Below, one piece after another: positions 30,801-42,400 of a DNA stretch of 64,000 nucleotides (positions are counted from its first letter, which is position 1; every line of letters starts with the position of its first letter). The notes beneath the pieces are model-generated. The model saw only the letters and a list, made by a program, of their open reading frames with translations. It had not been told where the DNA came from and made no database searches. A program made the position numbers and the translations under genes. Origin of the DNA: Agelas oroides (lineage: Eukaryota; Porifera; Demospongiae; Agelasida; Agelasidae); assembly GCA_949130485.1 (NCBI GenBank), contig OX422203.1:6252429-6316428 (forward strand), in the 5' to 3' direction.

Positions 30801-33311
30801 ATGAAAAATTTTACAACACAAAAATTTCCAGATCTACGGTAATTAATTAGCATTCCCAGCACAATCCATGCAAGTATGTCTGAAATATGTACCCAGCAAG
30901 TACTATAGCTAGGTGCAAGCTTAGCCTGATGTGATGTTACTAATTTCAACAAAACCAAGGCATTTCATTTAGTAATGGTAAAATGTAAAGAAAGGATTTA
31001 GAGTGTGAAAACAGTGACATTACATAGACTTATCAAACATCCAGTGACTATGGACAGCTACCTGACCAATAGAAGAATAAACATCCTTTTTTTCCTTCCA
31101 GTAACTTACCTGGTGTTGGTGTAGGTCTGTAGCTTGGTGTTCCCTGGATAAGAGCTGGTAGAGTGGTCACAGTGAGTGAGTCTTGAAGACTGTGCATCGA
31201 TGATTGAGATAGAATCAATGATGATGGAGTTGGGAACACTGAGAGGGGTACTGAAAGTTGAAAATTATGGCATTAGTTTTGTACATACGTAGACATGCAT
31301 GACATAGTATAAGCACCAAATTTTTTTTTTGTTATATCCCATTCCATCTACCATCAGATAATGAGTCAGACAGTAATCCTCATGGAGCCTCACATAATTT
31401 GATAATTATGACTTGTACAAAACTCTACCAACTAACTTCACTATCAAGAGAAAACTTTGTCAACTTGAGCTTACCTATTGAAGTGCTTACATCAAGGTAT
31501 ACATTGGTGTAGCTTTCAGTTGCCATAACTTGGCTCACTGGAATGGTGTCCACAGAACCTGAGGTAAAAAAGACTGAAGCTGACCCAGAAACATTCAAAT
31601 TAGGCTGCAGGGGGCAAGGGGGTTGTCTTCCACACTGATTCCGAACTCTCACAGCAATCCTGTCTCCTTCCATAACTGGCAATGGGTTTCCCAAGTTCCT
31701 TGATGCACAGCCCTGTGTTTCACTGCTATTTTCCCTCATTTTATTAATCCTGATCCAGTCAACTCGGGTGTAATTGTCACCCATTTGCCTGAAGACTTGC
31801 CCTACTCCAGACCTATCCATTTAGGACAAATTTTCGCCAAAACTAGTAGCTTTCAATCTCCAAAACCCTGCCCAAAAACTTATGGCACTCATGAGGAAGC
31901 TGCATAGGCCAAGATCTTGTATATGTAACTATCTGGCTAAAAGGTTAACACACAAATGTAATAAATACATATGGTCTGTCCTCTGTTTCCCACCCACTAT
32001 AGACATAGCCTCGTTCCCAGGCCCTGCCCAGCTTTCCGTCGCTTGCAGTACGGAAAAGTGGTAGAGGGCCTGGAATAATTCATCACGTGAGTGACGTAGG
32101 GGTAGAGAGAAGGGTAGAGAGGACTTAATTGAGCGTAGGTGGATTGTCGCTGTGCCCACGCACGGTAGTTGATCGATAATCGATAGGACACGTAGCTGTT
32201 TTTTAGTAGGAGCCCGTTCTGGCAGTTTTTTCGAACAATAAGCGCAGAGAAAACTTGAGCAAAGCCTAGGAAACGCCTTGAAAGCCATTCTCCGGGGTGT
32301 ACAGCGGTCAGTTTGCCAGGTAAGCGAGTAGGTTAGCGTGATTTTCGAATGTACGGGTCTGTGTAAGCTCACCATAGCTTTCCGTACTGCCAGGTAATGT
32401 AGCATAGTGCCGTCTAGTCCCATTTTTGTCGGCCATAAAGTTATCACAACTGAACGAATGTATTCTGTTCATACAGCGTGGGCGAGTTCATTCGTTCGCC
32501 CACATGTAATTAAGTTCTCTCTACCTATGACGTTTCTCACGTGATAAATTTTACCAGGCTCTCCCCTTTCCTTTCAATTTTTCGTTCGCGCGCAGGGAGA
32601 GCCTGGGAACGAGGCTACTATAGACACTAGCACCACTCATGGCCTTGTACACCAGGCCACACCTACTAACCCCAGACTGGTAGTACGGGGCTAGCTCGTA
32701 GTCTGGTATGCCATAGTCTCACGTAGCCAGACTCTCTCTGGTGAGAGTCTGGCTATGCAAGACTAGGTATGCTGACCCTTCCTGCAGATGAAGGGTCAGT
32801 GATGCCAGACTAGCTAACTAGCTGTGTGTAGCAATGTTTGCCCATGGAGTAGGCCCAGCTATACTATGGGTTTGAGCTGCTGTCATGAAATTGTACTTGT
32901 ATTAACTGCAGATCTGGTACATGTACATACTACGTTGAGTATTACTGTTCTTACTACGTTTCTAGAAGTATTGAAACGCCTACCTGACTGCATGCGTAGA
33001 TAGCCTACGGCACTTCTGAAAAACTCAATACAAATTCACTAACCTCTAGAACGTAGGCCTATTCATCATGTATAGAGCTCTGTAACTATTTGACTTGACC
33101 AAAACAAATCTCAGGACTAGCATGAAGGGGTTGCTTGGAGGTACAAGGTCAAAACAACAAGCTCCCTTTACATACCTGTACGTTGATCTTGTCTCCGCCA
33201 CCTCGCTTTAGTGAGGCCTTCATTTTGGTCCTGAAGGAGCGCAGTGACCGTCTTTACGGCCGCGACAAGCAGCAACATGCGCAGCAACATGCGCAGCAAC
33301 ATGTGCATCAT
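21839..33311 (-). CDS. Receptor tyrosine kinase, gene B (complete)
   Basis: Exons join in frame to about 763 aa, or about 852 with two optional stalks. Signal peptide 33311-33176 (phase 1). Stalks 31250-31110 and 28989-28864. Ectodomain 28608-28096 (seven cysteines). Short mucin-like 27943-27863. Membrane 26726-26428. Juxtamembrane 26229-26167 and 26095-25848. Kinase 24687-24462 ([14 protein letters not shown]), 24397-24330, 24060-23907 (HRDLAARN), 23666-23460 ([24 protein letters not shown]), 23367-23282. Tail 22049-21839, TAA stop. The eight exons after the membrane exon equal those of gene A in length. The motifs needed for catalysis are intact. A broken second ectodomain copy lies at 31475-31798. 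All extracellular joints are phase 1, so the stalks could be included or skipped. It is divergent from IMP4 across a 125-bp gap. Ligand is unknown. Confidence 0.83.
22098..22955. mobile_element. Foldback MITE in gene B, carrying a nested MITE
   Basis: The ends agaggaagctggaagctagt and actagcttccatcctcctct match the arms of 15301-15773. It is flanked by a direct duplication gttcagatct (22088-22097 and 22956-22965). Gene A has a single gttcagatct at 5397-5406, the empty site. So this insertion postdates the A/B duplication. A second element (22154-22580) is nested in its left arm. Confidence 0.8.
22154..22580. mobile_element. MITE with TA target, nested in 22098-22955
   Basis: The ends TCACTGCAGAAACAAGTTAG and CCAATTTGTTTTTGCAGTGA are inverted repeats flanked by TA. 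Internal complementary blocks gtgagggagca / tccctcacagatgttctgag make it a near-foldback. A related copy is at 13179-13560. Confidence 0.75.
23077..23168. repeat. Short inverted-repeat element
   Basis: tatataacctgttacctagg... pairs with ...cctgggtaacgggttatata over about 30 bp on each side. It lies in a gene B intron and is not obvious in gene A. Probably a small MITE. Confidence 0.6.
26950..27619. mobile_element. TA-flanked TIR element in gene B intron
   Basis: CCGTATTCTCTTTAAAATAT near the left end and gtccgctatttttgagacag near the right end are inverted, and both flanks show TA. Repeated gtgtccg motifs inside are typical of this pogo-like group. Frames inside are short and unrecognised. 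Confidence 0.6.
27863..27943 (-). repeat. Short coding mucin-like exon of gene B
   Basis: Twenty-seven codons ([14 protein letters not shown]), donor ACCA|GTAAGA, acceptor CTGCAGCAG. The tandem CAGCAG gives two in-frame acceptors three bases apart. Only about three 18-bp units remain. Confidence 0.6.
29102..30839. mobile_element. Outer TA-flanked element in gene B, hosting a nested element
   Basis: The left end CCGTAAATCTGGAAATTTTC is the inverted partner of the right end gaaaatttt...ccagatctacgg (AAATTTCCAGATCTACGG), and both flanks are TA. The second element at 29185-30446 makes up most of its length. No transposase seen. Confidence 0.65.
29185..30446. mobile_element. Inner TA-flanked element with internal 28-bp tandem repeats
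   Basis: CCGTAATCTCTCGAAAATAC and ttactttcgggagattacgg are inverted ends, TA on both sides. The sub-terminal motif gggtgggcgta is repeated near both ends. It contains four tandem copies of cagttagtctagaccttttt plus atttgccg (29302-29412). Coding capacity is not recognised. Confidence 0.7.
31475..31798 (-). pseudogene. Truncated extra ectodomain exon of gene B
   Basis: The donor half (VTQ-type cysteine block to SIG|GTAAGC) matches the ectodomain at 28096-28608 closely. The sequence breaks off after the RRMGD-type block at about 31798, where unrelated DNA begins. It has lost the acceptor, the first cysteines and more than 60 codons. It cannot splice as an internal exon in its present form. Confidence 0.7.
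32006..32617. mobile_element. TIR element with 9-bp target duplication in gene B intron 1
   Basis: The ends TAGCCTCGTTCCCAGGC and GCCTGGGAACGAGGCTA are perfect inverted repeats. The flanks are the exact duplication ctatagaca (31997-32005 and 32618-32626). The paralogous intron of gene A has a single ctagagaca near 11985, i.e. the empty site. It is non-autonomous. Confidence 0.85.
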
Positions 33312-33436
33312 GAACCACAGCTGCCTTTCTGATCTGCTGAACGATCAGTGCCGTGTGGGGGTGTGGTTGCTGGATGATAATTACATCCGCTATCAAACAC
33401 GTGGTCGTTGGTGGCAGACTGGGGGTCGGTGATAGA
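33312..33436. promoter_or_regulatory. Bidirectional promoter region, RTK gene B / IMP4
   Basis: Only 125 bp separate the minus-strand start codon of RTK gene B (33311) from the plus-strand IMP4 start codon (33437). No TATA box is clear. Both 5' UTRs must be very short, or each must overlap the other gene's first exon. The tgatctgctgaacgatca stretch is a small inverted repeat. Confidence 0.55.
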
Positions 33437-36400
33437 ATGGTCAGTTTTCTCAGATCCTGTGTGGAAGTTGTTCTGTCTACATGAAAGAACTTACCTAGGG
33501 CTTACTGTCTCCACCTATGTTGTACTTTCCTTTGCCTTAAATTAAGCCATATAGAACTGTCATGAGTAATGTGTACAACTAGTGTTGTTCTGTCTACGTA
33601 CAAAAGCTGACCTAGGGCTTACTGTCTCCACTGTATCTATGTTGTACTTTCAATTTCCTCATACAGAACTGTCAATTTACTAATGTGTGTGTTCCTCCCA
33701 ACCTCCCCACTTTCACAAAGCTGCGTAGGCAGGCCAGACTGCGAAGAGAATACCTCTACCGTAAATCGGTGGAGGACCGCGAGAGAACTATTCTGGAGAA
33801 GAAGAGGAAATTACAAGATGCTATTGAAGGCTAGTTTCAGCACCAGACTGTAATGTCAGTGATGACTATTTAGTACTTAATTAGAGAAGGCTCATATCAT
33901 GAATAGCTTCCTCAGAAAGTTCCCCCCTCCCACCCTCTCCCACCTCAACACATTCCTCAATCTTCCCCCTCCAGGTGGTAAGAGTATTACCACAGAGCTG
34001 AGGAGTGAGGCCACCGAACTGCAGAAGAAGATGAAGTATGATGATGCCGAGAGAGAAGGTCTGTCACAAATGTGCAAGTGTTTTACAATCTGAGCACATA
34101 ATGTTTTTCAAAGCAGATCCATGCAGTTACCACCACCCATACTCAATTACAAATTCCACATGTTGACAAGAGACGATGTGTTGTTTGCAGAAAGGTTGCA
34201 TAGTCTTCTTTCTCCCCCTTTCTTCCTTCTCTCTTTCCCTTCCTTTCCCCCTCCCTCCTCCTTTCCTCCTCCTTTCCTCCTTTCTTCCTGGTTCCTCTCC
34301 CTTCATTCTTCTATTCTTTCCTCCCCCTTTCCTCCTCCTTTCCTCCTTTCTTCCCGTTTCCTCTCCCTTCATTCAATCCCTTCATTCTTCTATTCATTCC
34401 TCCCCTCCCCCTCGCCCCAGACCTTGCTGCTGTAACACACAAAGATGATGAGTATGTGTGGGCTGGGGTGGAGGACCCCAAGATTGTGGTAACAACCTCT
34501 CACAACCCTAGTAGCCGGCTGAAACAATTTGCCAAGGTGCTCATGGAACATTCTAAAAATAGTATAAATCGCTATGCTAATTGTTTACGACATTTTTGTG
34601 TCAAGGTTTAATGGTTTCCCTCATTCTAGGGCTTTCCTCACACAAAGTAAACAATGGTACTGTAAACAACAGAAATGATAACAGTGTCCTGAAAAAGAAC
34701 CTTATGCATTTTGTGTTGGTTTTGTCCCTACATAATAGAGACTACCAACTCAATAGCTAGGAAGGTTAGTCACAGCAGTGTCTTACCGATGTAGTGTCCA
34801 AATAGCACAACTTTTAGCTTGCTAACATAAACTGACTGATGGCCTCATACCCAGGCTGTTTCTCCCACGTGTGGTAAGAGGAGATGAACCTGCGTACACC
34901 ATCTGAAGCCTAGTACGTTTAATCCACCTTCTTCTCACAGTTCCAAAGTGAAGTATCAAATGGTAGCTACACCTAGCTTCATTCCCAGCCCTTAGTTTTC
35001 ATCTTCCAGCCCCATAGGAGCCTAGGAACAAGGCTAAGCTGGGCCCCATCCTAAAGCATCAAACTTCAGTTAAATTGGAAGTGAAAGTCCACTGAAGTTG
35101 AGATACATTGGTGTTGTAAATTTGAAAACAACTGTGAGTTGACATAGTATAGCATCAAAACATTGCACGACAGCAGAACTTGACAGATTAGGGCATATAT
35201 AGTTTGGACTGAAGGTGTGTGGCTCATTAAACAAACTACCGGTGTATAGTTTCAGGGTTCATGCCTTATGCTGCAGTCATGTGATGTTTTTATGCAGTAC
35301 TGGTGGCAGTTGTATATGAATGTAATTATAGGAATTTCTAAAATTTTTATGATACCATCATGCATATACCTGGAATATGAATATAGTTATTATAGTAGTA
35401 GTACCATGCACTTTATACTACCCCCTTAGCTGCAGTAACCATGGCCTTGTCACATGACCTTGACTTCTTTATTGTACTCTGCAGTATGCAACCGTTAAAG
35501 TAGACTTGTGAATTTTATGAGCTGCACTGTTGATTTACAACGCTTATTAAATCCACAAGTTAGGAGCAAGGTGTAAGAAAATGTCCATCAAGTGAGAGAA
35601 GATAGTTGTGAATACTCTCCATTGCACTTTATTATCGGCAAGCACGTTGGTAGCCCAGCCTCATCCCCAAAACAAATTTAACAAGGCTAAGCTGGGCCCC
35701 ATCCTAAGGCATCCCAGGTTGGTAGCCAGCCTCATCCCCAAAACAAATTTACGAACTGACCTGGGGATGAGGCTACCCCTGAATACAGCTGGATAGCTGG
35801 CATGTGCTGAGGGTACATTGCATACATTGCATGTTAGGTGCACTTGAGTGATGACTAGTTATGGAGGAGTTAGGAGATGTATACATTGCATACATTGCAC
35901 ACTTGAGTGATGACTAGTTGTGGAGGAGTTAGGAGATGTATTTGAAGTGTGGGTATTATTACAAGGGGTGTTTATGGTAATGTTGTAATGATACGCTGCT
36001 TTAGCTGGTGGTTGTGTTGCAGGGAATGTATTTTTATAATTTAGAGTACAGCTAACTCATTTCTAGCAATTTGATTGGTCAATGAGAGGTAACTAAATGT
36101 GATAGTTACCTCTCAGGAGGTAACTATCAGACCTGATAGTTACCTCCTACAGAATGTCCTGTAAACAATAATAGCAAACATTGTCAACAATAATTTGTTT
36201 TTACAAACTGTAGATAGTTATTGCATACAAACAATAAATACAAGATATAAACAACGCAGCTGCATGCCATTGAAGGTGAACTTTGAACCGTCTTTCTTCC
36301 TCACTCAGTCGAGTTCCTGAATTTAAGCGGGTTAGCTAGCCAGTGCAGAAATTTCTTTGGCTGTAGGTCTGTTAGTTGACCGATGCAGCCTCTGAATATT

Positions 36401-39400
36401 CTTCTGTCTGTGTTGGCACCACAGCCTAACGTAGTAGTGTGTAGCTGGTTTTTCGGGTACTGCAGACACTTGGCAGCGGGTCAGCTGTGTCTTCGTTGCA
36501 GCGCAAGGCCTGGCGGTGTCTCGGATAAAAGTGAGCACGTTAGTGGGAGGGGTGATTCGCGGAATCCAACAGTTCTATCGTGGGCGTGGTGTGCCGTCGA
36601 GTGCGGTCGGTAGTCTCGTGCCCAGACCCCACCCAGCTCACGCGAGGAGAAGGGGTCTGGTGTCACAAGTCGAAATCCTTGGGCTAGCTCCAGAAACGTG
36701 GCCAGAGCGGCCAATGAAATCACAGAGCAGCGTTTATTGGAATAATGCGGAAGCACGAACAAGTACTTCAATCGTACCGCTCAAAGTGATGTTATGAGAT
36801 TCATTATCCAACACTGACCAATTTGTAATCCTACACTAACAATTACAAGGCTTCAACACTTCCGCAAGCCCAAGGATTCGGGCTTGTGACATCAGACCCT
36901 TTCCTCGTGAGAGGGTTGGGTCTGGGCACGAGACTATGCGGTCGGCGGGAGACCGTGAATGTCGCCGTATTTATAGCTGTTGCTATACGTTAGACGCCTC
37001 GACCAATGGGAACTACGCGATTTATAGAAACCCTCGGGCCCTTAGTAGCGCCCTCGCTACGCTCGGGATGCTACAGCCTCAGGCCCTCGGGTTTCTAAAT
37101 TGCGTAGTTCCCTTGGTCTCGGCGTCTAACTATTATTTATAATTAGTTGCTGCATGGCAGTATACTGGTCCAGTGGAATACTCTAGCTTGCTCCCTCTCC
37201 TACTTTTTCCTTCCTCCTTCTCCCCCTCCCTCCCTCCCTCCCTCCCTCCCTCCCTCCCTCCCTCCCTCCCTCCCTCCCTCCCTCCCTCCCTCCCTCCCTC
37301 CCTCCCTCCCTCCCTCCCTCCCTCCCTCCCACCCTTCCCTCTCACCCTTCCCTCTCTCCCTCCCACCCTCCCTCCCACCCTTCCCTCTCTCCCTCCCTTC
37401 CCTCTCTCCCTTCCTCCTTTCCTCTCTCCCTCCCTCCAGGAACTTCGACTGATCTTTCCAAATGCACAGAGGTTGAACCGTGGCAACTATGTCATGGGCC
37501 AACTAGTAGATGCCTGCAGGGCAAACAACGTCACGGACCTCATCATTGTGCACGAGCACAGGGGAGAACCAGGTGGGTAAATGACATGGGCTCACAACAA
37601 GGCTCTACAAGTAATAAATAATTCATGTAGCCTGTGATTTATAGTCAATAACCACCCAACTCCAAGGGCAGATCCCAAGGACAAGGGTGGTTATTAAATG
37701 TAAAACAAGTCACAAAAAAGTTTGCCAAACGCAAACAAGCACATGTAGGGATGAAATCCTCAAAAACCAACCAAACAAGACGGGAACGACACCACAATAC
37801 TTTTACACCATCCCTACATCTTGTGCCATTTTGCCAAAACTGTGTGTTTGTATTTGTTTTTTAGTTGTGTGTAGAAGAGGGTTGTCTTGTAGATGGAAGG
37901 GTGTGGCGTGGGTGTGTTGTGCATAGTGAGTATGTTGTGTTGTTGGTGGTTGCTACTGAGTGTAGCAGGTATGGTCCAAGTTGTGTGTAGAAGGTGTGGA
38001 GTGAGTGAGGAGTGGTGAGTGTGTGTGTTATGTTGGAATGTGCATTATGTTGTTAAGTTTTATGCCTGTTTAGCATGATAGATATGGGTTGTCTTGTATA
38101 CAGGTGGCTGTGAAGTGAGTAGTGGTAATTTTGTAATGCTTTGTGAAGGATGGGTTATTTTGTGAGATAGTTGAATGGAGTGAAGTACTATGTTTGTTTG
38201 TGGTTGGTGTGGGCTAATAAGTACAAATGTAGAGGGTTTTGTGCTGTGTACAGGTGGCAAAATGGCACAAGATGTAGGGATGGTGTAAAAGTATTGTGGT
38301 GTCGTTCCCGTCTTGTTTGGTTGGTTTTTGAGGATTTCATCCCTACATGTGCTTGTTTGCGTTTGGCAAACTTTTTTGTGACTTGTTTCTGTTGTTTTTT
38401 TTTTGTTGTTGTGTAACCACACCCCAAGTGAAATGACTTGTTATGTAGTTTATTGTTGATGTTGATGGATTTCTGGAGGATGTTAGCTGTTTGCACTTAT
38501 CCACTTGACAATGGAATCATGGGTGTAACTGTTGTCTAATTGGGTATGTGCATGTGTGTGTGAGTGGTTGTTCTAAGGCACTGTGGTATATACATGACTG
38601 TCTACCTGTTCTGTTGTATGACAGGGTTGTAACACTGTATGTTGTGTGTTGTCCAAGGAACAGTTTCTATAGCTGGTTATACATTGTGGGCAGGTGTGTG
38701 TAGGTTGTGTATGGTGGGTGGCAGGTACATAGGTCATAAAGAGGTAAGGCATAACTGTGGTAAAGGAACCCTTGGAGAGTAAGAGTGTTTTTCCGGGTTC
38801 TTCCAGTACTTGTTATGGGACGCTTGCCTTTTGCTTTCTTTGTTTCGCAGATAGTTCTGCTTATCCCGCACCCGTTTCTTGTGGACGTTACGCATACTGC
38901 GTTCCTTGTCAAATCCAGCACAAGTACGTCAACTGCTGTATGAAAGTAGCAACATATGCAATCGTTTGGGAATCAATCGATCGTCAAGTTCTCTACGGAA
39001 GTAGAATAACCGCAGCTGCATGCCAACTTCACGTGCTGTAGCTGTTGAACTTCTGTTGACGTAATCGCTATGAATATTCTATTCTAACAAAATGGCGTAT
39101 AGCAGCAAGCATAAGCGTGGGGTTACCTGAGAATCGCCGATTAATTCGACTTCTTTCTTTGAGAACGATGAGTGGTGGGTACAATACCCAGTAATTTATG
39201 CTGATCTTTCGCGTTTGAATCGTTGTAATAGCTTCAGCCGTTGTTGTGCTATCGTGGTGAGCAAAAGAAGAAGAAGAAGAAGTCAGAAGATAGACGATTT
39301 GCCTTTTTTAGCGACTTGACTGTCAGGTACTTAGCGATGCTTTCCAGCAAATTTAACGATCCTGTTGCCCATGGAAGCACTCGATAATGTCTGATATGGC

Positions 39401-42400
39401 TCATGGAGGCCGTTGACTTATCTAACGCGGACATTTCGAGCGTGTCATTTGTGCACTTTGAATGTGGCCGCCATTTTTTTTCGGGGTCATCCCTACATAT
39501 GGCGTACTACCGTACGCCATGATTATGTGTTATATTCTCCAACCTGATTTATCTTTGTCTTGTAAGCATACAAAGTAGTTTACGCTGTAAACAAGGTAGC
39601 TTACAGGAAACACTATTAACTTTCTGTGGTATATGAAACAGAATCTACAACTTCCTTTCAGTATGTGGAAAATAATACCCACCTGTTACTATAGAAACAA
39701 CGGGGAAGTGGAGGAGATATTAGCCCGGAATTACGCTGCATACCTGCCCATATTTCGTGTAATGGAGCAGGATTCTGTTTTTGTTGTTTTTGACATTTGT
39801 AGTAGCTGACTATGTACTTACTTCCTGGAGGGAAGGACAGGATAAGGTAGGGAAAGAGACAGACGGAGGTGCTTGGGTCCAAGTGTGGGAGGTGGTCAGG
39901 GTATGCATACCTTAGGCAGTGTGTACCTATCACCTGGCCATAGTGTCCTGCTCCTTCTCTTTAGCCAAGTTCTGTTTCTGGTAAGAACTGCAGTACAATT
40001 CAGAAAGGACATGCAGGGAAGGAACTAGGCCCCAAGAGAGACAATGCAACATGGCTAGACATCTATAACCTTATCGTTTGTCAATGTAGCTGATCGGAAC
40101 ATTGATTGAGAATTTACCATCAGCTTGTAGCCACCTATCCCACCCTCCCCCCCCCTCCCCCCCTTCTTCCTCCTAGATGGTCTGGTGGTCTGCCACCTTC
40201 CATATGGCCCCACAGCCTCCTTCTCCCTCTCCAACACGGTGATGAGACACGACATCCCTAACGTGGGAACAATGTCCGAGGCCTTTCCCCACCTCATCTT
40301 CCATAACTTCAAGACCAAGCTAGGAGAGAGGGTTAGTCCCACATAACCTGTCTCATTGTTATAGCGAGTGGAATAAAAACAGCAGTTTCTGGGAATTGAA
40401 CTCAGGGCACCTGGTTTGAACTACGTACCAGTGTAAGGGGGCGTGGTAAACACATGAAATTTTTCTGAAGGCCTGGCAGTGATTTGTGGTTGCACCTATG
40501 AATTTTCCCACTATACTGTATACATAATGTGCTTGGACCCATTGTGTTTTCTAATTATACATGTGACCTCTCTTCAGGTGCAGAACATACTGAAGTACCT
40601 CTTCCCTGTGCCCAAGGAGGACAGTAAGAGGGTGGTCACGTTTGCCAACCAGGAAGACTACATCTCCTTCAGGTAGGCTGTAGCCTCGTCCCCAGGCTCT
40701 CCTTCAGGTAGGCTGTAGCCTCGTCTCCAGGCTCTCCTTCAGGTAGGCTGTAGCCTCGTCCCCAGGCTCTCCTACAGGTAGGCTGTAGCCTCGTCCCCAG
40801 GCTCTCCTACAGGTAGGCTGTAGCCTCGTCCCCAGGCTCTCCTACAGGTAGGCTGTAGCCGGGCTCTCCTACAGGTAGGCTGTAGCCTCGTCTCCAGGCT
40901 CTCCTACAGGTAGATTGTAGCCAGACTCTCCTACAGGTAGGCTGTAGCCTCGTCCCCAGGCTCTCCTACAGGTAGGCTGTAGTCTCGTCCCCAGGCTCTC
41001 CTTCAGGTATATAGGCTGTAGCCTCGTCTCCAGGCTCTCCTACAGGTAGATTGTAGCCAGACTCTCCTACAGGTAGGCTGTAGCCTCGTCCCCAGGCTCT
41101 CCTACAGGTAGGCTGTAGTCTCGTCCCCAGGCTCTCCTTCAGGTATATAGGCTGTAGCCTCGTCCCCAGGCTCTCCTACAGGTAGGCTGTAGCCTCGTCC
41201 CCAGGCTCTCCTTCAGGTATATAGGCTGTAGCCTCGTCCCCAAGCTCTCCTACAGGTAGGCTCGTCCCCAAGCTCAAGGAAGAACAGGTTGCCTCCAATG
41301 AGTGTGTTTACAGAAGAAACGTACCTTTATGCGGTTATCCACCATTTCCGGTAAGTTGATTCTTACCACTGCCTACCAGACATTTCTCTTTGTATCCGAC
41401 AGTATAAAACTAGGCAGAGCATGTAGCAGCGATGTTTATAGCGTCCTAAGAACCAAAAGCTGAGGTGTTTTTTTATGATGGTTTATGGTATTCACATGAA
41501 CTGTTGATTGTCATATTAGTACACGCCCCTAATTCTACCACGTGGCCTTTGCTATAATTACGCTCATGCGCAAACAGTGTGTACCAGGCGCTCTTTCTCT
41601 TCCGCGCCTGGGAACGAGGCTATGTGTGTTGTAGCTACTAACATAGAACATTTGAATTTAGTGTACATAAGGTCTAGTGTGTATTTAAAAGTTCACTAAA
41701 CGAATGTCTTTGTTTCAGGCATCATGTGTACAAGAAGGAAGGTCACAACGAAGTTCAACTGAAGGAAGTGGGACCAAGATTTGAGCTCAGACGTAAGCAA
41801 AACTATCTTGATCCCTATGGATTCTTCCTAGCTTGTTGGCCTCTGGCATCCACAAGCGAAAAAGTAGTAGCGCTTTGTTGGAGTTTTGTTAATGTCAATA
41901 CACAAATTAGTTTCTTCAGAATGATTGTTAGCACCTGAGCTGATTATGTACATACCTTCTAGGGTAGGGCATCGTGCCTCAGCTGGGAAAAAGTAGCTTC
42001 TTTACCAGGTCCCACCCAGCTTCCCTTTTCTGGGCTGTAAGTGACAGGAAGCTGGGTGAGGGCCTTGGAGCAAGGCCAGGGAGTAAATACACAATTCATG
42101 GTGTGATATGAACAAGTGGAGAGTGTCAGAGCACTAGCAACTCAAGCCAGGCGCCCTGGGTTTGATTCCCGGTGACTACCAGTTTTTATTTTCCACTTAC
42201 CCACCTCATTGGTCCCATTCCCAGGCTCTTCCCTTTTGTCAGGGCACAGGGGAAAACCCTAGTCTCATCCCTAGACCCCACCCTCTCACGAGGAGAAACA
42301 GTCTGGTGAACCAAGTCGAATTTCCTGAGCTAGCGCATGCTTTTGCAACAGTGTAACCTAGCAACATTTTTGTGGAAAACCCGCTCAAAAAGGTACGGAT

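Noticed and set aside
37147-37580. Pro/Ser-rich and Gly/Arg-rich frames
   Set aside because: They are translations of a (CCCT)n microsatellite in an IMP4 intron; only 37440-37572 is coding.
38757-39041. Cysteine-containing plus-strand frame of 94 codons
   Set aside because: It overlaps a dispersed repeat in an IMP4 intron and has no signal peptide or conserved motif.
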